The notes beneath the pieces were generated by a model that was not told the DNA's origin, ran no database searches, and saw nothing but the letters and a program-made list of their open reading frames with translations. From positions 291,412-329,469 of the forward strand of contig MNCI01000972.1 in NCBI GenBank assembly GCA_015680685.1: 38,058 nt of DNA. The letters are read 5' to 3'. Both the position numbers and the translations under genes were made by a program. Below, piece after piece: positions 20,556-29,680 of this stretch. Origin of the DNA: Gnetum montanum (lineage: Eukaryota > Streptophyta > Gnetopsida > Gnetales > Gnetaceae). Position 1 is the stretch's first letter. Each line of letters opens with the position of its first letter.

Positions 20556-23365
20556 GTGAATGAGGTGCAATATGCTTAAAGATGGCTACTTGAGGAATAA
20601 GGATAAGATATTTGAGAAAATTTTATAGTACATGAATTCTAACTACCCTAGGATTGAAATAGCCCTACCCAAGTGTTGTAGAGTACATGGGCATCATCAA
20701 GAGGTATTTAATAGAGAAGGCCATTTTTGTAGTTTGTATGTTAAAAAGTAGGCAATTATCATTTGGGACCCTATAATACTTAGATATTAGCTTGGGTTCT
20801 TAGTAAGGAAAATCAAAATTAATAACTCAAACTTGACTCCATTGAGCTATCGATTGTTGAGGAGTGTGTAGGTTTGGAAAATAGAGATGCCATCAGCATG
20901 TACAAGGGGACCAATGAAAATTTGAAGAAGTTCTTTCCCCTATTCATTAAAAGGATATTTTATAACAATATTGACCAAAATGGAAGTCAGCCCCTAGGCA
21001 TTTATATGGATTTTATGGAGCTATGTCTTAGGAAAGGGTAGTTGATAGGTCACCTGTAATTTGTTAAGGGGTGCTAGATGAGGTTGAAAAGCTTTTCCAA
21101 GAGGGAAAAAGGGGGAAGAAGAAGATGGTGAGCTAGAGGTAGAAATAACCAATAAAATGTTTCTTCTAAGGTGAACTTCAAGTTCCCATTATGCAAACAC
21201 TTGGAAATTATGATGATTACTTATAGCATTGGAGTAGAAGGTTCATTAGCATCAACATCCAGAACCAAGGAGGAGGCAACTATCTCTATGACCAAAAGCA
21301 TAGAGGAGAATAAGAAGAAAATAAGTGGTGATGCAATGATAGGAAAGGAATAAGTTTTGGAAAGTACCTCTAGAAAAGTGGATAAAGAAAAAGCTATGAG
21401 AAAGAAGAAAAACTTTGTCCAAGCCTACAAAGCAAGATGTCTTTGAAAATCCTTGTAGCAATAGTGTATCAAATGACATTGCAAGAGAAAATAAGTATGT
21501 AATATAGTTTTATTTTATTTTTTGCCTAAGTCTCAATAATGCCAAAAATCAATGCAAGATGTTGATAAATGTTAAATTATATATTGTCACATATAAATTG
21601 ATATTTAACATTTAAGTTTTGATATAAAAAATAACATACCACATTAAAAGTAATTAATGTTATGTTATAATGTGTTTGCAAAAGTTGCATGTGAGAAAGG
21701 AGAACTAGAGTAGGAAGAAAAGAAGCTCTGATCTAGTCTTTCTTCCATATTTGAGAGTTGGAAGAAAGGTACAAGTAATGATGACTTGGAACTTCTTATT
21801 GACTTCTTAGTATTAGAAGAATGTGAGAGGTTGGATGAATGTAAACTTAACTTATTCTTTGATCCATTTGATTTGGGTTTTAATTAAATATGCTAAGAAG
21901 GGAATGAAGAAGTTGAAGATAATATGGTTGATGAGGGGGATAATGTGCTAGAGATAGCCATTCTTCCCCCACAACAAGAAAATTTGGGCTTGAATGATGA
22001 GCAAGTTTGTAAATGGATAAAGGAGATAACAAGTTTGAAATTATCTACCTTATATGATAAACTTTGTTTTAAAGTAATGTGCAAAGAAATAGAATGGTGT
22101 GTAGGATATAATTATGTCGATTCTTGTGTTGCAGATATAAAAAAGAAGATATGGGCTTATGTTAAAGACAAGTAAATGATGATGGAAGGTCAAGTAGAAG
22201 GCATGAAGAAAAAGATAAATTTGCTCTCTTGTAGAATGTATGTATTGGGCTAATACATTTAATGTTTATTCTAATCAAAACTAACCTAATTGTTTATTGT
22301 AAAGTTTGAAATAATGCTGAATAATATTTAACTTACATTTAAAGATCCAATAATAAACATTAATGTTCTAGAGGGAAGCATGAATCTAGAGAAAATAAGA
22401 TTGTCCTCAAGTATGTAGAGAACATGGGGATGTCAAAAATTGAACAAGAAAATGCCAATGCCATACAATTAGATGTGTTGGAGTAAGCATGGAAGAAAAG
22501 TGGTTGAGTATAAAAGAGAGATAAAGATGCTTTCAAGTAAGTTGAAGTTAATAAAGGTAGAGCTATCTAGAAGAATAATGGCTAGACATAATCCTCTATT
22601 TAAGACCTACTAGAAGAAAAAAAATAAGGCTTTAGAATTTTAGGAAGCTCTTATGGAGAAATAACCTTCAGCTTTATCCATAACACATACCATGACAAGC
22701 ATTAGGAACTTGACTAAAGCTTGGGAGAATTGGGGCCAAAGGCACCAAATGAATAAAAGATTATACAAATGACAATATTTCAAGTTATTTTAGAAAAATA
22801 AATGTCTATATAGAGTCTGATAGATAAGGAATTTATTCATCTTATAAAAAAAAAGTTAGATGAACTACCATAAGATTTGTTAAACAATGTATTAGTAATC
22901 ATACTAGTTGAGTAGAGAGGAGCTCCTCAAGGGAAACCAATGGAAGAAGAAGAGGAAAACATTATTAACCCATCAAAACTGAGAACCTACAAACAAGATT
23001 ATGCCAACATTTTGGCAAAGATTCCTATCTCAACTTTTGAAGGCCTATATACATCCAACTTGAGCTTGAAAGAGATTGAAGAAAGAATCCTTGAGATGTA
23101 TAGGAGTAGCCAAAGTAAGAATTTAATATAAATACAAGAATTAATAATGTTGTAATAGAGCTATAATAACATGTAATATGATCATGGCTCATAGATTTAG
23201 GTGAATGTAGTTAGGATCCAACTATAGCAACAATAGATCCATTACCTATGCAAATCAATAGTGATGATTAAAAGGAAGGCTAATTGGCTACAAGTGGGAC
23301 AAATTGACATGCAATCTTAGTTGGAATGTTGTAGAGGATAGATATGAAGAATTTTTCCAAGTGTA
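20556..23365 (+). pseudogene. Decayed multi-exon coding relic, unknown family
   Basis: Long stretches of the plus strand read as protein with few stops: MLKDGYLRNKDKIFEKIL at ~20572, then YPRIEIALPKCCRVHGHHQE, VGLENRDAISMYKGTNENLK, RIFYNNIDQNGSQPLGIYMD, a Lys/Ser/Thr-rich low-complexity part (~21170-21490), an acidic part with NLGLNDEQVCKWIKEITSLK (~21990), and a helical part with EIKMLSSKLKLIKVELSRRI (~22530) and ISTFEGLYTSNLSLKEIEER (~23030). Donor-like GTATGT or GTAAGA sites lie at 21495, 22238 and 23115. A possible last exon, YKWDKLTCNLSWNVVEDRYE, ends in a stop near 23365. I do not recognise the family; a transposon-derived or host gene are both possible. Stops and frameshifts show it is dead. 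Confidence 0.45.
22238..22371 (+). other. Candidate spliceosomal intron (134 nt) in the coding relic
   Basis: The 5' side reads ..CTCTCTTGTAGA-AT then GTATGT; the 3' side ends TGTTCTAG. Joining the flanks (phase 2) keeps one frame open: ..KINLLSCR, then IGKHESRENKIVLKYVENMG and SKIEQENANAIQLDV. The intron itself is AT-rich and contains stops. The restored frame is the main support. Confidence 0.6.
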
Positions 23366-24449
23366 AATAACTCAAGACATTGATTTTATTTATGACATGT
23401 ATGATGTCAAATTTGAATATGTATGTAAATGATGCATGACATTAGTTTTCATTAAGTTGTAAGCATTCAAGTGTAAATGATACAAAACATTGATTTTTCT
23501 TATAATGTCATTTGTTATTTTGACATGACATGTAAAATTTATGTAAGAGAATAAAATTTGTTTTGCATCATCTTATATGTTTACTATTATGATGTATCAT
23601 AAAAACCTAAAAAAAACATTAGTAACAAGTGTTAGAAAATTCCCAAGCTGTATTTTTATTATGTATTATTACTTAGCATTATTAGCAAACACTAATTAAT
23701 AGAATAGGTAACTTGAAAATAGATGATCATGTGGCCACATATAATATGAGAGAAGAAAACTAGTAAAATACAAAAAAGATGCAAAATGTTATTCTAATAG
23801 GTGCTAGTAGATGTCCACCATTTAGAACAATAGAAATAATGGATGAGCTATTCACTATTCTAATGCTAGAAATGAAGAATAAGAGGGAAGAAAAATATTA
23901 TAAGCATGAGATGAAGTTTGACTAGTGATAATCTTATGATCAATAGCATGAAAAGTATAAAGCTGTGACTCTTTTTTAAAGGGAGAAATATCAAGCTTAT
24001 CAAAGCCTAAGTCAATGAATAATATGTTAGGATTAAACTCGATATCAAGATTAATCAAGTCTTTAATAATAGTAGGACTGAAGGTTTTGGGTTGGGAGTT
24101 GATAGTGATAGAAGGTAAAGGTTAAGTAGGCATGTTTGAGTTTTATAATCCAAGTGAGAAATACTTGAAACGTGGGTATCAACAAGGATAAAAATCTCAT
24201 GGTCATGAAATGGGAAGTGAATTATCTAGTGAATGGGTAATGAAAGTGCATGATGTTGTACTAACTAATGAAATTCTCGTATGTCATGTACACGAAGGCA
24301 TTCATGTATAATCATGACTAAGGCCTTAGACTAAATGAAATCTCCTACCATGAATGGTCACCTAATGGAACCTACAACTTGTGCTCAACTGATATTGAAG
24401 GATCCCAAGTTGTGCCAAGAAAATTAGAACACAATCATCCCAAGTTACA
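23366..24449. other. AT-rich stretch, no gene
   Basis: Two near-copies of a short AAGTGTAAATRA..CAAGACATTGATTTT block occur at about 23357 and 23470. Otherwise I see no coding frame; a minus-strand open stretch at 23855-24058 has no coding character. A copia integrase would be expected before 24450 but I could not find one. Confidence 0.4.
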
Positions 24450-26135
24450 TTCAAAGATGAAATAGAAAGTGAACATGATGATGAGAATAGTAAAGAATAA
24501 GAAGATGAACTACTCATTTGGATGCCAAGAGTGAGAAAATTACACTTCATGAGGGATGTCATTAGCAAACTTATTAAAGAAGTGATGATAAGAAGTAAAG
24601 CAAGGAAAATATGTGCCTACACTACTTACATCTCAATAGTTGAACTGAAGAACTTTTCAAAAGGTCAACAAGATGAAGGATGGCTAATGGCTATGTAAGA
24701 AGAGCTAAACTATTTTGTTCAAAATAATGTATGGAAATTTATTTTCAAACCCAACAATATACCAATTATTTGGATAAAATGGGTATTTTGAAACAAAACT
24801 ATTAAGAACAAAGCTCATCTTGTTATCAAAGCCTATAATCAGTAAAATGGCATTGATTTTGATGAGACATATGCATTGGTTACTAGATTGGAATCAATAA
24901 GGCTTTTACTAGTCTATACTTGTAATAAAGGAATCATCTGCATTAAATGAACATCAAAAGTGGTTTTTAGAACAAGATCTTACAGGATGAAGTATATGTA
25001 AAACATATTAAAGGATTTATTAATCCAACATATTTAGATAATGTTTATCATCTCAAGAAGACTCTCTATTACTCAAACAAGCTCCCAAGGCTTGATGTGA
25101 AAGGTTATCCAATATCTCTTAGACATTGGATTTAGAAGAGGAACAAAAAATGTCATCCTATTTATAGAATGGTTTGGAAACAATTTACTAATTGTTCAAA
25201 TTCATATTGATGACATTGTATTTGGTACCACTAATGAAAAAATTTACAAGAATTTTTTAGATTTTATGCAGAGAGAGCTTTATATGAGCATGTTGAGAGA
25301 AATGAATAGCTTTTTAGGACTTTAGGTTAAAAGAAGCAAAGAATTAACATTTGTGTGCCAGTCAAAGTAAACAAGAAATCTTCTGGAGAAATTTAATCTA
25401 GTTGAAGTTAAGCCCAAAGAAATTCCTATGGAATCAAATGCAAAACTTAGCAAAGATGAAAATGGTAAGGGAATAGACCCCAAGGTCTATCATGTTATAA
25501 TAGGAAGTTCACTTTATTTAACTACTAGTAGGCCTAATATTGTATTAAGCATTGGTATATTTGCACGTTACTAAAGTAATTCAAAGAAATCTCACTTAAA
25601 AGTTGTAAAGATAATTTTTTACTATTTAAAAGGTACTACTCATTGGGAAATTTGATATTCAAAGGACTCAATACTTAATTTAGTCAATTATTACGATGTA
25701 GATTTGGTAGGATGCATTAATAACTATAGAAGTATGAGGGAAAGTTTCTTCTTTCTTAAGATGTGGCTAGTCTCATGGAGTAGTAAAAAGAAAATCTTAA
25801 CAACCCTTTAACTAAGTGAAGCCAAATACATATCAGCTAGAAGTTTCTAGGCCCAAATCCTATAAATGAGAGATATGTTAAAGGGCCTTAAAATTCAAGC
25901 ATCTCACATACCCATCTATTGTGACAATAGCAGTTTCATCAATGTGATAAAGAACCTGATTTAATATTTAAGGAAAAAACACATAGAAATAAGGCATCAC
26001 TTTAGTAAAGAGTATGTCCATCTTGGAACCATTCATTTGGAATATATTGGAATTGAATCTCAACTAGTTGATATCTTCACCAAACCACTTGATGAAAGGA
26101 GATTCATTGTGCTATGTAAAAACATGGGAATATAA
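24450..26135 (+). pseudogene. Ty1/copia reverse transcriptase-RNase H remnant
   Basis: The plus strand reads RDVISKLIKEVMIRSKAR, then EL/PKNFSKG..DEGWLMAM.EEL, FVQNNVWKFI, PIIWIKWVF and GIDFDETYALVTRLESIRLL, the start of copia RT. The active site is IHIDDIVFGT at about 25200-25230, with both Asp kept. RNase H follows: SEAKYISARSFWAQIL, IPIYCDNSSFINVIKN, RKKHIEIRHHFSKEYV, and the C-terminal QLVDIFTKPLDERRF, with a stop at 26133. Frameshifts and stops are frequent. Gag, protease and integrase are not visible, so this is a 5'-truncated or heavily decayed element. It is the only clear pol gene on the plus strand. Confidence 0.88.
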
Positions 26136-26162
26136 CCTTTTCCTCTCAGGTAAGTAAGATAT
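26136..26162 (+). other. 3' untranslated flank of the copia remnant, delta target site
   Basis: A short stretch after the copia stop ends GATAT, followed at once by the delta LTR. After delta, the flank resumes at 33242 with AATATCTTG. The pair GATAT/AATAT matches at 4 of 5 bases, the size expected for an LTR-retrotransposon target duplication. Confidence 0.6.
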
Positions 26163-26964
26163 TGATGAGTGGTGAGGTACCCCTACACTCAACCATACGA
26201 ATACAAGCATAACACGCACAATCCAGTCGAACTCCATAGACTAAGTGCCTACACGCCTCATGGAAAACTTAAGGTTAATTATTCGTTGTCTTCCCAAACT
26301 TACTTGTATTTGTCATGGTGTATGGTTAAGTAAGTCCAAGGTATATGATTTTTATAGCTTTTCAATTTTTATCTCCTATGCTGGTAAGATGAAAGATAAA
26401 GAGACTAATTGACTAACTTTAACTAACTTACTAAGCCTTAATTAACCTAGTGTCAACATCTGTTCCCACTTACCGTTCACACCCTAAACCAATGCAACCT
26501 TGGTTACCAAACGCTAATCGTTGCTGGGATCACCAAGCATAACGCACATGCTTGAAGCGGTCGTACTGAGGCACTTAACTAGGAGAGAAGGGTTGAGAGA
26601 AATTTAATCACTAATAAAGCATGTAATTGATAAACAATAAATAAAAGTCCTATTTAGCCTATTCCATGCACTGCAAAGTTTATCCAAGAAGTTCATCTTT
26701 ATTGCTGTACACAAACATGTGTTCAGGTACAATATTTGCTCGAATAAAGATCCGTTCACTTTGGAGCTCCTATTGTGGGCACATGGAAAATATTCTATCT
26801 CTAAAGAGGTAAAACTACTAAAGTTTCACTAAGGGTCTAGATCTAGATGAGAAACAAAGGGAGAGCCACCTCTTATTTATAGACTTGGCGGTGCACCGCG
26901 ATATTGCGTATGCGATATCGCGTGGGATGCAATATTGTGGCAAATGTGATATCGTGTCCCATCA
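26163..26964 (-). mobile_element. 3' LTR of element delta (802 bp)
   Basis: It runs from TGATGAGTGGTGAGG to ..TCGTGTCCCATCA. Minus-strand signals are CTATAAATAA at 26873-26882, AATAAAG near 26697, and a short GATATC array at 26895-26960. It pairs with 32454-33241; the two look about 93-94% identical by eye, closer than the gamma pair, so delta is the younger insertion. Confidence 0.9.
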
Positions 26965-27039
26965 TACTCCCATGACTAAATAAAAACTCATCCTTGAGTT
27001 CCTTACAAACTATTGGGATGGTATGGGATTATTGACTCA
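26965..27039 (-). other. PPT region of delta 3' LTR
   Basis: The minus strand next to the LTR reads TTTAGTCATGGGAGTA, a purine-rich tract directly before TGATGGG. The same block is found beside the epsilon LTR, as TCAGTCATGGGGGTA at 37122-37136. Confidence 0.55.
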
Positions 27040-27500
27040 AATGGAACTAATGGGATGACATGTGAATGGATCATCATTACAAGACAAGAAAAAACTAGTG
27101 TTCATGATAACAAGAGTGAACACCTTATTACATTTGACATCATGCCTTATTTGGCAGCTGAGAAAGAGAGAGAGAAAGAAGTTGCTACTGCCAATGCCAA
27201 GATTGCACCTTTCATTGTCCATCCATAAGTGCACCATTGGCCTTGCTCCTCGCATAGTTTCTTCAGCACCACTCCATTCCAAGTGTTCCTTCCAAATCCA
27301 ATCCATTGTTGCATGATTATCATCTACACACACAACGTAGTCTTTATATTAGCAAGGGTAAATGAATTTCAATGCAATTGATACCTTGCTTCGGTGAAAG
27401 GTCCATTGGCTAGGTTGTGGTATGGATGATACGGATCGAAAGATATATTCATGGTAACTATTGAAGGTGTAGGGGTTAGGATAAAATCAAAAACATTTGG
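27040..27500 (-). pseudogene. Small two-exon 3' frame of delta
   Basis: Exon 1 reads FDPYHPYHNLANGPFTEAR and exon 2, after removal of 27324-27384, reads DDNHATMDWIWKEHLEWSGA and on to a stop near 27037. Epsilon has the same arrangement (DPYHSYHNLANEFTPKQ + DGNHTTTEWIWSKHLEWS). It takes the position that ORF3 holds in gamma. Differences between the two copies fall about equally on the three codon positions, so purifying selection is not evident. The product has no recognisable domain. Confidence 0.4.
27324..27384 (-). other. Candidate 61-nt intron in delta 3' module
   Basis: On the minus strand it starts AAGCAAG|GTATCAATTGC, has TTGCTAATATA as a branch-point-like motif, and ends TTGTGTGTGTAG|ATGATAATC. 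Epsilon has the same segment at 37505-37564 with the splice dinucleotides conserved. Confidence 0.5.
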
Positions 27501-28765
27501 GTCTAGACCCCCATGATTAAGAGCGAACCTCCGATAACGATAGAATGGAGGAAAAATAAAGAACAAGGAAGATGGATAAAAAGAGACAACTATAACATCG
27601 ATGAAATGGATGTCAAGATGGAAATGAACAAAATAAAATGGATTGCAAAAAATGTTAGGGGAAATAATTTAACTGGTGCACCAAAGAGGAATGTCAGTGG
27701 GTCCTCCCCAAAGTAGGCTCATGCCCTTAATGCCCTGAGAAACCCACATTCAAAGAGTCTGTAGGCTCTGGGAATGTCATTTGGAACAAGAGTTAAAGTC
27801 TTAACCACAAGAATTTACCAAAAAGAAAACAATGCATCAACTAAAATATACACTAATGATACAACCAGAATGAGGTGAACAATGGAGAGAAGGATGGAGA
27901 GAATAGAATGGAATGGAGTCCCAAGAACAAGGTGGTAGTTCATGATTAATGTGACTTAGCAAGTCCCATTCCAAGTCCGGCCTCAAACAAACCACATCCA
28001 GTGACTTCGCATTAATGCATTCGGTCAATCCATCCTCTTGAAGTAACAAGAATGCCTTCACCTAAGAGCCACCACCATTTTGATGAAACAAGGAGAAGAG
28101 AATGGGAACCAAGAAGGGCCTTAGTTAGAGGGAACATGTTTATTTTAGTTCCATAACCAGTGCTTGTAGCCCAAGGAATTATTTTGTCTAAGGGATGTGC
28201 TTTGAATTCTCACTTCCTTTTCCTTTTTTTTATGTGTTTATGCGTGAGAACCACACCATGCAAAGACTTTTGTTATTTTTATTTTTTCAGCTTCCTAATA
28301 ATTGAGTAACATCAAAACGGTAAGAAAACTCAAGAAGAAAACATCCAAGCACCTAAGATAATGGCCAACACAAATGCATCAAGTTCCCTTGAATTCACAC
28401 CCTTTTCAATCCTTGAGTTCTTCCCTAGTTTGAGAAATGCCCAGTCACTGATTCATTATAGTTCTTATTTAGAAAGGGACTGTACATTTCCAAGCTGAGA
28501 GAGACCATAGAAATTTGTAGATGTATGGATAAAGTGAACTCATTACCTACTATATCAAAAGAAACATACCTTAGTATCAACATCATAACTTAAAGGTAAA
28601 ATCCAAACATTAGCAATCAATAAGAAAACAATTCATACCATCATGAAGAACACTTATTGGGTGACAAACTTACAGAATGGATAACACACACCCACACACA
28701 CACACAAGAAATGAAAAATGTATAAACGATGTTGTAAAACAAAAACAAGAAAAGTTAAAGAAATT
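27501..28765. other. 3' noncoding module of delta
   Basis: An ACCCCCATGATTAAG motif at 27507-27520 opens this module. 27660-27840 is about 94% identical by eye to 37880-38058 of epsilon (shared GTCCTCCCCAAAG and AGGCTCTGGGAATGTC). A CA-rich run lies at 28684-28708. No coding frame is supported. Confidence 0.5.
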
Positions 28766-28915
28766 TGTAAAACAAAAATGTGTAAAACAAAAACATGTAA
28801 AACAAAAACGTGTAAAACAAAAACATGTAAAACAAAAACGTGCGAAACAAAAATGTGTGAAACAAAAACGTGTAAAACAAAAATGTGTAAAATAAAAATG
28901 TTTAAAACAAAAACT
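28766..28915. repeat. 15-bp minisatellite, ten copies
   Basis: Ten tandem units of TGTAAAACAAAAACG, with small variants, fill 150 bp. Because the unit is five codons long, two frames translate as periodic Lys/Gln/Cys/Thr-rich peptides; these are not genes. The matching place in gamma (about 9400-9470) is A-rich but not expanded. Confidence 0.9.
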
Positions 28916-29133
28916 GAGAAAGAACGGAGGGCCCCAAATGATTACTATAGGTGGCCATCTCTCCCATGACTAAATGGAAAGGGAGAGATCCAAAATAATG
29001 AATGCCTATTTGAATTTTTAAGAAGTGTCCAACTTCTCCCAACTGATGTTCTTAGATTAAGGGGTGGAAGTCGGCGATGCTCATATTCCAATGTATCTAT
29101 GCCTTCGTTGTGGGGATGAGTTGTTCCCCTAGT
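28916..29133 (-). other. Junction where pol is deleted in delta
   Basis: A CTCCCATGACTAAAT motif at 28961-28975 and the ~80 bp after it match the end of gamma pol (9500-9560). By about 29040-29130 the sequence has moved to the end of protease. RT, RNase H and integrase (about 3 kb in gamma and beta) are absent between these points. Confidence 0.65.
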
Positions 29134-29680
29134 TCATTCCATGCATGTTTGTTGGTTGCTCTTTCGACTAGCTGTCAACCACGGGGTGTCTACTACTGGT
29201 TTTGTGGTTGCTACATAAAGGTATCTTTGTCTCAAAGTTTCAAGGGCACACCTGTTGCATGGAGGAGATGTTGTGCATTCCTCCATGTCATCACCCGATG
29301 AGTCACTGTATGTGATGCACGAAACTTTCTTATTCTCGATCTTTTCATAAATGTTTACCTTAGATATTTCCAAGCAAAGATCACGGATCCCTAGGCATGC
29401 ATCTATTGTGCTTAGCCATGACCTCCCCATTATAATTAGGAAGTCCCCTTCGTTGTTGTTGACTTTAATCACCAGGAAATCAACTAGGTATGACCAACCA
29501 CACATAGTCGTAATGATGTCCTCCACCAATCCCAAGGGAATGGTGATGGACTAGTCTGCCAGCTCTAGTTGAATGTTTCTCTTCTTAAGTTGGAGTAGGT
29601 TCTAAGCTTGATACATCTCTCGTGATATTAAGCTGACTCCGAAACCTGAGTCAAGAAGAGCCTTATGTGGTTTATTTTCG
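29134..29680 (-). pseudogene. Aspartic protease of delta
   Basis: The minus strand reads KALLDSGFGVSLISREM, KKRNIQLELAD, ITIPLGLVEDIITTMCGWSY, DFLVIKVNNNEGDFLIIMGR and SWLSTIDACLGIRDLCLEI. The active site DSG is intact, unlike in beta and gamma. It is in the same frame as Gag upstream, as in a Gag-Pro fusion. Two or three nonsense codons (for example after REMYQA) break it. The frame ends at 29134 with no RT behind it. Confidence 0.82.

Noticed and set aside
23855-24058. 67-codon minus-strand frame
   Set aside because: AT-rich, no homologue in the window and no coding character; probably chance.
27013-27316. Plus-strand open frames opposite the delta 3' frame
   Set aside because: They overlap the conserved minus-strand exon and splice-like signals and are not kept in epsilon.
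28677-28969. Lys/Gln/Cys-rich periodic proteins
   Set aside because: They are translations of the 15-bp minisatellite in two frames, without start context or homology.
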